Below, in pieces: positions 19,794-30,700 of a stretch of 64,000 nucleotides of DNA (position 1 is the stretch's first letter; each line of letters starts with the position of its first letter). A program made the translations under genes and the position numbers. The notes below the pieces were generated by a model, which worked only from the letters and a program-made list of their open reading frames with translations, was not told where the DNA came from and did no database searches. The DNA is from Rotaria sp. Silwood1 (Eukaryota; Rotifera; Eurotatoria; Philodinida; Philodinidae): positions 1-64,000 of the forward strand of contig CAJNOP010000857.1 of assembly GCA_905250075.1 (NCBI GenBank), given 5' to 3'.

Positions 19794-22700
19794 TTAAAAA
19801 ATTACAGATTTATCTATCGTCAAAAAAAGTATTTCAAAATTCTCAAGTCTTGACTGGTGATATCAATTTATGTGTGAATAGAGAATGATTTCTATGAACT
19901 TTGAATATTCTTATTATTGTTTACAATGAGATAGATTTATTAACCTTATTTTAGTCCAGCGCTTGAAACTTTGAGATGACAATCAAGTCCACCGGCTATG
20001 ACTTTATGATTCTTAGTAGCATAACTTGATTCATACAAAACAGGAAAGTAATTACGTGAACTGTAGAATCGCAAACTCAAAAGACTAAACTATCTGTATC
20101 CTAGTATATCTTCTGTTTTGTTCTAGTATTAGTCAGAGTTGCAAATAGATTGTGAAATTGATAAAGGAACAACCGATTTTAATTTTATTTTTATCCATTT
20201 TTGTTTGATAACGAAGCTTGAAATTTGAAACATGCTGTAACCATTGTTGCTGATTACAAAGAGATATAGTTCACATACTTCAAAAAACGTGATTGAAATG
20301 CAGTCTCTAAGCAAATACCAATATATACTTGCACGATCTGTGATAGGGTCTCCAGGATACTTGTTATGATCTGGAAATGAAGGAAGAAATGAATTCAAAG
20401 GTTTACCTTATATATTTCTACATTCCTTTTCAATCTTTTTTCAACAAAATGTGTTTGAAACTCTTAACTAGCAAGCTTCTTATTGTTATTGGAATCACAG
20501 CTCTCAATATTGAACTCATGGTGGACGCCGATCGTACAATGGATATCTCTGAGAGATTAGGTTGAATGCATTTTGTTATGATCACAAAAGTTACAATCAT
20601 CATCTTTCTTTACTTTTCTATCAGCAATGGATGCCTTTGAAGAATTGAGAAACCTACAGTTGTATATCGTGTTAAGTCATAAATTAAAAATAAAAGTAGA
20701 TAAAACTTCTCATTTCTTGTAAAGATATCATACGTTTACTTGGGAAAACTGGATCAAACAAAAGCATGAATAGACCCAGATGGATCATTACAGTCGTCTG
20801 ACACGATGTCTTAAACTGCCTAAAATAGTGAAGAAACGGCATGATTACTGTCCTCGAGGACAAAAACTGAGAACCATCTTTTTGGTGGTATTTTACGGTT
20901 TTTTTGAACGTTTTCCGTCAGCTCCGATAATAGGATATTTTTTCTCGGAATCTAAACGATACCGTTTAAGAACGTTTTCAGCGAATAACAATCAATGATT
21001 TTTGAGCTGTATTTTAGTCTTATAATCTTAGAACAAATCTATCGACATAATTTATAATACTATCATGATACTTTTGAATGAAACTGAACTGTCACGAAAA
21101 AAAATGACTTGCATGAATAGAATAAGATTACTCCGTTAGAAACAAATTTTTTTCCAAACATGTTGACTTCTCATTTGACCAAATCGAAATCTAAATTCGA
21201 ATCCATAATATTAAAGCAATAAATTCGCAGACTGAGTTTACTCCAGGGTTATGTCTATACTTATCGAAATAACTAAGTAGCTTTCGTATGTGATGTATCT
21301 ATTCGATCTTATCAATTCATATAAACGATAGAAGATGCTGAATGTAGCCGACTAATGGTGTAATAACATGATAGCAAGGAAAAACGTTTTGAAATAAAGA
21401 TTCAATAATTGTTTCTTAGAGCTTAAAGTTCTTTCCTGTGATATATGAAAGAAAAATACGAAGATTTAATACAATTCATTCTAGAACAGCTTCCAGAAGA
21501 ACTTACGCTGAATAAAATAAAATCTCTGTAAAAGAAAATGTATGCATAAAATACAATAGAAGTTTCTTATTTGCTGTCTTATGCGGAGAAAAAATAAAAG
21601 ACATAATCAAATAAATATATGTTAGGATTGAATGCTGAATTATCAAAGGAAAAGAAGACCTTTAAACTTTTGTAAGAAAAACAAAAAAATGCCTGTATTT
21701 CGCTAAGCAATTAAAGATCCAATTAAGATTTGTTACTTCTGTTGAATATATGCACGAATATAGCAGAAAGATTGAAAGAAAAATGCTTCGATTGATATTC
21801 CGAAGAAGAAGTAGAATGGAGAAGAGATTTTCATTCTAGTTTTTTTTTTATTGATAAATCCAAAGAAAAAAATTAATCCGAATCAGATAGAACAAAACAT
21901 CTATCGATAAGTCGTTGATAAAATGTTCTACCTACATTTTTTTTCTCATAGAAATCCTATGATATTTCAAATAAAAAAATGAAATTTTTTATGTAAAATA
22001 GCGATATTTTCTAAGAATAGAAATATTTATAAGCAAAATATGTATTTAAAGTGATAAAATGGAAACTGAAAACTTTGCTGTTAAATTAACAGCATGAATC
22101 ATAATCGATATATTCGAGTTCCATACTGACCATATCAATAGATTTTGAAGATATTTTTTTCCCCTTCATTACATGAATTGTTTAAAAAAACTTGTTCGAT
22201 CTTATACCGTCTTCCTACTTTACGAATATTATTCAAGGAAGCATTGAGATTGAACATAGGTTCCTTCAGTTCTGAATTTAGTTGAACTATGGCGCTGTTA
22301 TATCGAATTAATTGTGCTTATGTAGCGAGTGTACAGACGATCAAAATAATTTACCGAAATATATCTTCAGTTGTTTCCTCATGGAATTGTTAAATCAATA
22401 AGACTAGAGCAAAGGCACAAAAAAATTTTAAAGATCACATGCTAAACAACAACGCATGATTAACAGATTAATTAGAATTTTCATTTTAGTAAACTAATTT
22501 CTATGTTACAAATGTCTCTTGTAATACTCTTTGATTGAAATATAGTTTCATGTACAATCAGCATTGGAGTTTTATTCTCTATTCTTTTTTCTGGAGTAAA
22601 TAAACTACACGAATCCATATAGAATCAATCAGTTTCATTGATGCTGCTATGTGAAAAAAACAAAATACAATTGTTTAATCGAATATGCATATATGACGTA

Positions 22701-22916
22701 CTTTTAAAAAAAGCTTAGAGTGATTCCTTCAACTACATTCTAGTTGCTTTTCTATGAAATGGATGCGACACTTTGTACAATACTTTGTTCCGTTGTCAAA
22801 AAAGATCACATTTATTCTTCTTGATATATTTTGTTATCGAATAACAGATCAAGATTAATCATAAAATTATATCAATAGAAGTTTTCATTGTTTATTTTGT
22901 GTTCTAATCAACGACT

Positions 22917-23020
22917 GGGTATGGGTGTGGAGGTAGAGGTGGAATGCTTATCTGTACCTACACGAACATGCATACGCACACCCATCGCCATTCATACATA
23001 TTCCAACCACACCGGCACCC
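22917..23020. repeat. Telomere-type hairpin
   Basis: gggtatgggtgtggaggt (from 22918) faces a long degenerate C-rich half with cgcacacccatcgcc and ccacaccggcaccc, ending at 23020. Confidence 0.65.
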
Positions 23021-24024
23021 TCTATTAGCAAGTTTGAGAAGTCGGCGGTTTCAAGAAAATTCTCATAGTGATAAATTTATGAAAGTCTATATTTGAAAAT
23101 TTCCTTCGACTTCTATACTGCGTAATTTAAGTGAATGATTACTTAGATTTAACCTTAGCAGTAGAAATCATTGATTAATTGGATCATGCTTGTAAAATAA
23201 AGATTTCCATATCAGAATGATGTCTGTCGAACAATTTTCGAAGGGTTTTCTGATGAAACATGACGTTTACGGCTTTCATAGAGTCATTATTAATTTGTTT
23301 TTTTTTCAATAAGACCTTGTTACTATATTTCTATGAAATTAAGTTTTTCAACATTATTGCAACACTCCTCCACTGTTTTATTTTCTTTTGAATCATTCTA
23401 TTTATATGAGACATTTTTCTATTACTTCTTTTTAATGATAACAATTAATCATCATTGAATATCAATTTTATGTATTAATATAAGAATTAAATCAAATAAT
23501 TGAGGTGAATAACTACATATATTAGAAGTTAGTTGTTTATGTATGTTGATTTTTAACAATAGTCACAACAATTTTGAAGCTTGCAAGTATCTTAAAATAT
23601 GTCAAGTTAATAATTCCATGTGTAGCTAGATAAAAGTACATCAAAGATATAGAAATTTAAAATAATTTAAAATAAACGAATTCATTAAAAGAAATATTTC
23701 TCACTTAGACAAGCGATAAATCTTTTTTACAGAGAATTATTATCAAGTATGTAGATATTTCGGTTTTTTAATTGCTTATCACTGATTAGTTTTAAACCTG
23801 TGCATTTATCCGTCGCATGCAATAGTTTTAGATAAGTCTATACTCTTCTTAGTACAATAAATAATCCATTTTCTATCATGATAGTTTTCTTCAATAAAAT
23901 TGTAATGAATTGAATAATCTAAATGAATTTGTAGCTTATATGTAATTGTAGATTTTGACTATTTCACATTTTTTTCATGCAGTTATTGAATTTATCATGA
24001 TATGAAAATTGATATAACTTGATT

Positions 24025-24096
24025 GGATGTGGGTGTGAGCACAAGCATAGTAATCACATCGAATCCCACAGCCACAGTCACACTGAAATCCACACT
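24025..24096. repeat. Telomere-type hairpin
   Basis: ggatgtgggtgtga faces tcacatcgaatcccacagcc and tcacactgaaatccacac. The spacer edges read GTGTGA and TCACAT, as in several other sites. Confidence 0.65.
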
Positions 24097-24332
24097 ACAT
24101 GTACATCCCAAGTCTCACTTTAAGCATGTTAAAAATATATAGTACTGTTATTGAATGTTGAGCTGATGTGTAAGCCTCGACAAATAAATATGAAAAGATA
24201 AATAACAAGACTGAAACAAGAAAAATATCTAATACTTTCGAGACATACAAAAACAAACATTATCGTCCTTAAGCTATCTTCGATGAAATTATCTCTTACT
24301 CAGACTATTTACAACCTCTAAGAAGCCAAGTA

Positions 24333-24378
24333 AGGGTGTGGGTGTGAGTGCAGGTCTTCTTTGGATTCACATCCACAT
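24333..24378. repeat. Telomere-type hairpin
   Basis: gggtgtgggtgtga, loop of about 18 bases, then ttcacatccacat. Again GTGTGA/TCACAT at the loop edges. Confidence 0.7.
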
Positions 24379-24618
24379 CGTCATTATTAAGTTGTACAAA
24401 TTTCATCTGAGTCTGAAAAATATTAGTCTTTCCAACTACTGAAAACTATTGAAACCCATAATTAGAAGTAGTCATAGATTCTTGCTTGTTTCAAGACAAA
24501 ATGGATAAAATAGTCTATAAGTCAGTTTTCAAAATAAAGTCATTCTTTAGTTTAGTATGAATATGTGTGTAAACCGATATAAATGATTAATACAAAGTAA
24601 TTAGGTTAGTTGTTAATT

Positions 24619-25690
24619 TTAAGGCGTTGTACAGTAACGATACGACAAACAGCATGGGGCTGGTACTAAGTAAAAAACATAATAACTACCGCAATTCGTC
24701 GCAATTATTGGTGAAAGTGAGTTGCTACATGAGTCACCAGTATAAAAACAAACATTTCCCACGGTAGTTGCACCTGTCGTCATTGGTAAGGTACCATTCC
24801 ACCAGCCTGGATAAGAGGTACCACAGATGCTGGCTGTACTCAGCTGTGTTGTAACGAGTCGTGTACCACCGCCTGTAAATCGATACCATCCGGCTGCCAG
24901 ACTGTTATCCGCTCCACAACAAGATGATGCATGAGTATAAAGACGTGTTGAATCGGAATCGGTTGTATAAGTGAAACATTGTGCCGGAAGAACAGCAGCA
25001 GACCCAGCGGTTGATGCTATATCAAATAAGAAGCACAAAACTGTTTTTTCTATTGGTACAAGCTGATTGAAATTCAGTTTTTTCTCTACCAAGGGAATTA
25101 GAGCAATAAGTTTTAGAAGTGTTAGAAGTTTGAATGTTCGGTGTTGTTTGTCTTACCAACTACCAATGCATACACCTCTATTCACACTCGTGCTCTCACT
25201 TTTTATATAGGCATGTCTTCTTACCTGATAGATTAACATATAACGTGACCATCACAACCAACGATGTTGCGAAAAGAATTAATTCAATGAATAGAAATAA
25301 AACATGTATCTCTGTAAATTGTGAGGATAGTGTAACATTATTATTACCACTAAGCATATCGAAAAGTAGAGATAGATAATTCTGCTTGCAAAAAATCAGT
25401 TTCATCTGATCTTTACCTTGCCGGTTCAATTAAAACCTGAGGTTGACTTATTTCATTGCTCAATGGACCAGTAATATCCGAAGCATTTAATTGACTGATT
25501 TGTTCTGTGAATAAAAATCCATATTTTATTTCAATATAAGAGGCATTTTCTGCTGAATTTCTATGGGGAAATCGTCGTCAGCGTACGAAAGTTTGTTCGA
25601 TGTAGTATTCGAAAGTAGAAATGAATACTCACCTCTTATGAGCTTTTTATTTTTGGATGTTTTGTTGGAATTTTGAACGAATAAGAAAAA
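24619..25690 (-). CDS. Single-pass membrane protein with D8C domain (partial 5' end)
   Basis: Exons joined in consistent phase: about 25690-25633 (least certain), 25504-25417, 25349-25225 and 25016-24619. Introns are 128, 67 and 208 bp. A polar N-terminal part is followed by one hydrophobic segment (HVLFLFIELILFATSLVVMV), then an extracellular D8C-type domain: GWYRF, a CGT..PGWWNGTLP core, CFYTGDSC, and NCGSYYVFYL followed by PAPCC near the C-terminus. This matches the eight-cysteine pattern of the uromodulin/GP2 family in order and spacing. The protein ends right after the domain, without a zona pellucida domain. The true start codon was not found. Probably a cell-surface protein, and topology suggests type II. 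Confidence 0.72.
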
Positions 25691-26553
25691 AGCTGTTTAC
25701 TGAAGAAATAACTCTAAGTCAAATGAAACCTAATTTGAATGTTGAACAATTTTTCGGACACCTCTTTTTCCCACTGAGAAAGTCATAAAAAAAACGTGAT
25801 CTCTAATGGACATATGATTCTAGACGTGCAATTTGAATTTACATAATAGAGGACCATAATCTTCTATACAAAAGAGGCGTGCGACGGTTCGATTTCATTC
25901 ATCTTAGATAGTCGTGTTGCAAAAATCTCTAAATGCATAATTTATTAGTTTCATACATTTTTGATAAGCTATCTAGTATTGACCTCGAGAATGTCTAAAG
26001 AAAATTACGAAATGTATCGGTGATTTTGCTCACCATTATTCTCATACTTAAGTTAGTATTTTCAAAATGAGTAACATTCCGTAACTGAATTACTGCTTGC
26101 GTGGCTAGATAAAAGGTGAATTTATCCGATTTTATGAGAGTCGTTCGCTTTACTTTCTGTTTTTGCTTTTGAAATTTAGATTTAGCTTCGAAAATTCATG
26201 TGCCACTATTGTGCATATAAGAAATGTGGCATGGGATAACAAGGATGAGGATACGAAGTTAAAGATGGAATGATCATTCTCACTATCATCAGACTGGTTA
26301 GTTTTGAAGCCGTCAAATACAAAAATTCCCACCAATTATCAAAATAATCGCGAAAGCACATGGTACAGACAGGATGTCTATGTTGGTTTCAAAGTCAACT
26401 ACCCTTTAGTTGAGAAACAGATGTATATAAAGGACATCTAACCGTTAATTAAAAGCGAGAGAACTGCACCTTCCTGTGTTTCTGGTGGCTAGAACATTAC
26501 ATGTATGTGTGTGTGAAAAGCTAGAAGAATTATCTTGCTTTGAGTGTGTGAAG
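25691..26553. other. Intergenic
   Basis: AT-rich sequence with no gene that I can support. More 5' exons of the D8C gene could lie here. Confidence 0.3.
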
Positions 26554-28055
26554 TCATCTATTACCATTGGAAAACTCATCGAGTCGGTGTTGTATAATTT
26601 TTTGAAGCCAACACAAGACTAATGGACTATTCCATAAGCGGGAACATAAATACCAAATACCAATCATATATTCAAATATTAATATTATAACGCTAGCTTG
26701 CGAAGCATTTGTCGTGCATGCGTTTGTATAGCTGAACGCGGCGATTTTTTGAAATACCCAAATATGCCCAATAACGAACTAAATGATACAAAACACAACC
26801 ATAAAATGAGCAAAAACAAAGACGCACTTGATGATACGACGATCTGTTTTCAAATGACACAGAACGCCGGCTGAAGTGCAGCTGCAAAAATATGAAATAC
26901 AACATCACTTTCAACTAAAGAGCAGACTTCTCGAAGGATTAAATAACTATTGATTTTATGTTTAGACGGAAAATTTTTACCGAGCGCTACTATTCTCCGG
27001 CTCTCAGCCTATAACTAGCACGAAGCTTCAACATTTTTCACGAGTCGACAAGAAGGGGTACACGATGAAAGCTCCATGAAAAATAAAAAAAGCAAATTTG
27101 TACCTTGAGATTCATTACGTATATAAAAACAACCTCTGTAGGAGAAGATTACTGCAATGTCAAAACTTCTACGAACCAATCCAAGTAAAAATTGATTACA
27201 GTTCGCTCAGATAAAGATAGCAACACAGTTGAGTGCCAAAATACTTGATTTTTCTATGCAAGGGCAGAGGCATCGGTGTGTCTTAGGTAAGGATGTGTGA
27301 TTACTTTACGAGAAGGCGCACAGCCATTCCATGCACACACATCCTACTTTAGCAATATGGAGGGGTTAAAATACAAAACTCCATGAACACAATGTGCGGA
27401 CAGAAATCCTGACCATCCCGAGCGTGTCAGTATAGCGATATGGGTCTCTAAGAAACCACTTCGTCTTTTCTATAGCTTCCCATATACAATAACTTTCGCT
27501 ACTCATAAAAAGATAATAAGTACTACCAATAGTTTGTGCTACATCATTTCTACTTTTTTGAAAGATCGAGACTGGCAAAAATTTTGACTCCACTGAAGTT
27601 TTAAGACGCAGAAAATGTTGTCTCTTCATTGGTTAAAAGTCACTTGTTTGTTTGTATCATTCGCCGTAGACAGTGGAGCGTGATATTTAACGTAAAAGCA
27701 TCTCACTATGATTGAGTCATGATTATTCTTGAGACGATAACACAGAACTGAAAAATGAGACTATTGATGCTGTGTCGCTTGCAGTGCCATACTATGAGCA
27801 TTACAATAAGACTTCTCTGAAAATCTATTTCAACTTCTACTTAGGAAAACCATCTGGCAGAAACGTGGAAAAAGGCTTACTCGGTAACGGCTGCAATGAT
27901 ATGAATGAGGACAACGACAATACCGCATACACCGTGGACAATAAGAAAGATGCATATCATTCGTTCATTATAACAATTGTTCAGAAAGACGGCACCAATT
28001 ACCATGGCAACAACGAACATAATGAATATGAGCGAAAGCTGCACATGATAGGAAA
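26554..28055 (-). pseudogene. TMEM272-like membrane protein, probably decayed
   Basis: The exon at 28055-27881 (acceptor tttttcag, donor GTAAGC) encodes one complete hydrophobic segment and most of another (IFIMFVVAMVIGAVFLNNC, then ICIFLIVHGVCGIVVVLIH), the pattern of the small TMEM272-like family. A second piece, 26860-26554, reads through FVFAHFMVVFCII, then a TAG at 26781-26779, then FVIGHIWVFQKI. In the family a Trp normally stands where the stop lies, followed by a similar F-x-x-G-x-x-W-V-F word. Alternatively that TAG is a 3' splice site. The two pieces do not join in frame and are about 1 kb apart. So either a middle exon was missed or the gene is broken. Confidence 0.4.
27273..27352. 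repeat. Telomere-type hairpin, degenerate
   Basis: tcggtgtgtcttaggtaagg and gatgtgtga face cgcacagcc and gcacacacatcctac. Weak but with the usual polarity. Confidence 0.5.
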
Positions 28056-28855
28056 CTGAAAAATTCAAAGATGACACAGGCACTTTTTGACTTTTGCACC
28101 CCTCGAACACCATTGATTAAGTTTCCATCTTAAGCAGACGATATCATTGAAACAAGACTTCTCTGACTAAGAAGATATGCTAGTCACATGAAAGCTTCGT
28201 GACATGCAAGTGTCTAATAAACGTCTGAAGTGACAATGGTGAGCGAAACTTTTTTAAAATGAAAACATTGTCAGCATCTAACGATAAGAATAATGAAAGA
28301 CATTTCATTATACGATGCGAACATGCCGTCTTGTTTAATATTATTGATCTTAATTTACGGATAACATCTCATTCGATAAATGTTCGCAAGGTTTTTGAAA
28401 CGTTCCTAGGTTTTCTCGTATCAAAAGGGCATAATTTGGTGGACGAAGCTTTCACATCTCTTGTATCATTTTAATTAAAAACCAAGGAAAACTGAGCTCA
28501 TCCGATCTCGAGAGCTCACCATCATTAGTGGAATGCTCATCATCCATCATGAACACGTTTTCTTCGTCTCGCTCACATTGCTTATACATGATGCACAATA
28601 TTTGTATGATCTGCTACCTTTATATGTAGGCAAACATAAAAATATGCTATTGAAAAAAAAAAAGAAATTCTTCTATTTACTTTTGACTGACGGCTCGTTT
28701 GCGTCAAAGTCTGCAAATAATTGTTGGTAGGAGAGAGTCGTAGAAGAAAGACTTGCAGACAGAAACGAAAAGTAAACAAGTAGCACGACTAAAACATCGC
28801 TAAGTCTTCTACTGAAAGGAGAATAAAATTCTTCTCTCTATAGCATATGTTGAAT
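28056..28855. other. Intergenic
   Basis: Nothing recognisable. An open frame at 28259-28474 has no recognisable features and no splice sites placed to support it. Confidence 0.3.
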
Positions 28856-29031
28856 TGGGTGTGGGGGTGTGGGGGTGTGGGGGTGTGTGGGTGTGGGTGG
28901 GTGGTGTGGGTGTGGGTGTGGGTGTGTTCTTCTGATCTACCACTACATCCGTGTGAACACCCACCTCCCACCTCCCACATCCACATTCCCCACCCACCCC
29001 CATGTTAAATCGGTACCTTGGGTGTGGGTGA
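28856..29031. repeat. Large telomere-type hairpin
   Basis: A 72 bp G-rich half (28856-28927) contains several TGTGGG and TGTGGGGG units. After a loop with ttcttctgatctacc comes a 46 bp C-rich half (28956-29001, cacccacctcccacc and similar). A further GGTGTGGGTG follows at 29019-29031. The plus strand could form G-quadruplexes. Confidence 0.85.
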
Positions 29032-29644
29032 GTATGAATGTGAACGAAATTGAGATCCATATCGACACCTCACATCAAAATATACACACCCTACCCTTGG
29101 ACGCATAGATAATAATGCTCTTTTGATTCATATGCTTGAAAAAATTTGCTAAAAATGAGTTGCAAGGTTTTGCATTTCGACTTTTATTCTGAATAAAAGA
29201 GGCGATTGAATTGAACCTTAAATAGTACTTTGTGAAGTAGATTCTACGCTATTGAATCATTTATAATACTTGTAAATTTGATTCATTTTCAGTCATGATA
29301 TGGATTGGAAAAGAAATCTCAAGAAAAAAATATTGGAGTTTGACAGGTTAGCTAAGGGTAGTTTACTTATATCTCTTCACAACCATATTAACATTTTACC
29401 GGAATATTGTGGCTTTTGTATATAAGTATTATGATCTTTTAAACTAAATATCAAAAACCAAAATCTGGAATATAATTCCAGACGGCGCGATCTATAACCT
29501 GATGAGATCTCTGTTAAGTACAAATCCAAAGATCAATATCGAATCTGTTGATTTTGTAAAAGTACAAAAGACATTATTATTTCTAAATGACATCAAATTT
29601 TATTAAAACTTTGTTAATGCTTATCATTAAAAATAACAAGGTAA
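29032..29644. other. Intergenic
   Basis: No feature seen. It would contain the 3' end of the minus-strand GPCR transcript. Confidence 0.3.
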
Positions 29645-30700
29645 TTAACGAGTTTGACTATAAGCTAGTGTCTTTTTACAACGAATTAAAGCTGAAAAAA
29701 CACGACGAAATTGTCTAGTTGTACAATAGAATATAAGAAATGCAAATGTATTCTTAATAAAACTTATAGAAAAACCAATAGAAAAAATCAGATTAATAAT
29801 ACCAATATTGAGACATGTTTTCGGTGGATTATAATTTATGTAAATTTGAGCAAAAAGTATTGGAAATACTGTCATTGGAAAAAGTAAATCAAGACATACT
29901 AAAATTTTTGCTATTGAACATAAACGATCACGATCATTTTGTGGTATAATTGAAGAAATTCGACTATGCCGTTTATCATAAACAAATTTATTTTGTCTAG
30001 TTAAATAAACACTTCGAATAATAAGTATAAAACAAATAAACATAATTAAAATTGGCATAATAGCAAATATAATTAGATTATAAATAGGCCAAATTGTTTT
30101 TAAAAAATATTGATAATGTCTATTCGATGATTGACAATGATAATAAAAAAAATTCTCCAAAACACATTGATTCTTTGGTAAAGTTTCAGTAATAATTGTA
30201 TCATTAAAAAATATAAGAAAATGAAAATTAGCAAAAAAAGAAAAAATAATTAAAATTATGCAAATAATGTTTGCTGATTGTTGACGACATAAAATTAATT
30301 TTAATGAATTTTCTGTAACATATAAACAACGATCAATATTAATCATTACAATAAGCCAAATAAATAAATAACGTAAAAAATAAGTAAGAAAAAACATAAA
30401 TTTACATGTTATAGGAAGAAGATTTTTTATTAATATTTCATTATCAATTAGAAATGGTAGAAAATAATGATATGTTATATCAACATTAATTATTAAAATA
30501 TTTACTATGCATAGAACAGTAAAATAAATATATATAGATAATCGATTGATCCAACGAATAAATATAATTAATGAAAAAATATTACCAATCGTACCAAGAA
30601 TTATAAATCCTATCGACCAAATAGGGTAAATCCAATGAGATATATTTGTTAATTTTATATATTTATCAAAATCAATAGGTAAACTATCATGGTTTGACAT
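29645..30700 (-). CDS. Rhodopsin-like G-protein-coupled receptor
   Basis: 351 codons from the ATG at 30700. The open frame extends 32 codons further upstream, but that part carries a donor-like GTAAAT and is probably 5' UTR. Seven hydrophobic segments are clear. TM1 has the GTIGNIFSLIIF pattern of class A receptors. The end of TM3 has NIDRC in place of DRY. TM7 is FSISFIKNTFAFLIFYCTT, where a degenerate NPxxY position is recognisable only by placement. Conserved cysteines occur before TM3 (ITCKF) and in extracellular loop 2 (NQCVLENF). The layout recalls neuropeptide (FMRFamide-like) receptors, of which rotifers have many divergent ones. Ligand unknown. Extremely AT-rich codon use matches its surroundings. 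Confidence 0.85.
   Translation of the reverse strand: MSNHDSLPIDFDKYIKLTNISHWIYPIWSIGFIILGTIGNIFSLIIFIRWINRLSIYIYFTVLCIVNILIINVDITYHYFLPFLIDNEILIKNLLPITCKFMFFLTYFLRYLFIWLIVMINIDRCLYVTENSLKLILCRQQSANIICIILIIFSFFANFHFLIFFNDTIITETLPKNQCVLENFFYYHCQSSNRHYQYFLKTIWPIYNLIIFAIMPILIMFICFILIIRSVYLTRQNKFVYDKRHSRISSIIPQNDRDRLCSIAKILVCLDLLFPMTVFPILFAQIYINYNPPKTCLNIGIINLIFSIGFSISFIKNTFAFLIFYCTTRQFRRVFSALIRCKKTLAYSQTR

Larger units (their letters stand above)
19794..24618. other. Gene-poor stretch with hairpins
   Basis: About 4.8 kb without a gene that I can support. At 21449-21535 a 28-codon frame (YEDLIQFILEQLPEEL) and a downstream KICYFC word near 21729 hint at a decayed retrotransposon gag, but stops and frameshifts are dense. 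Three telomere-type hairpins lie at 22917-23020, 24025-24096 and 24333-24378. Confidence 0.4.

Noticed and set aside
21440..21960. Possible decayed retrotransposon gag
   Set aside because: Only two short words (YEDLIQFILEQLPEEL and KICYFC) look gag-like. Frame is lost repeatedly, so it was noted only inside the intergenic entry.
28789..29108. Overlapping frames on both strands
   Set aside because: Again a product of the telomere-type hairpin, not genes.
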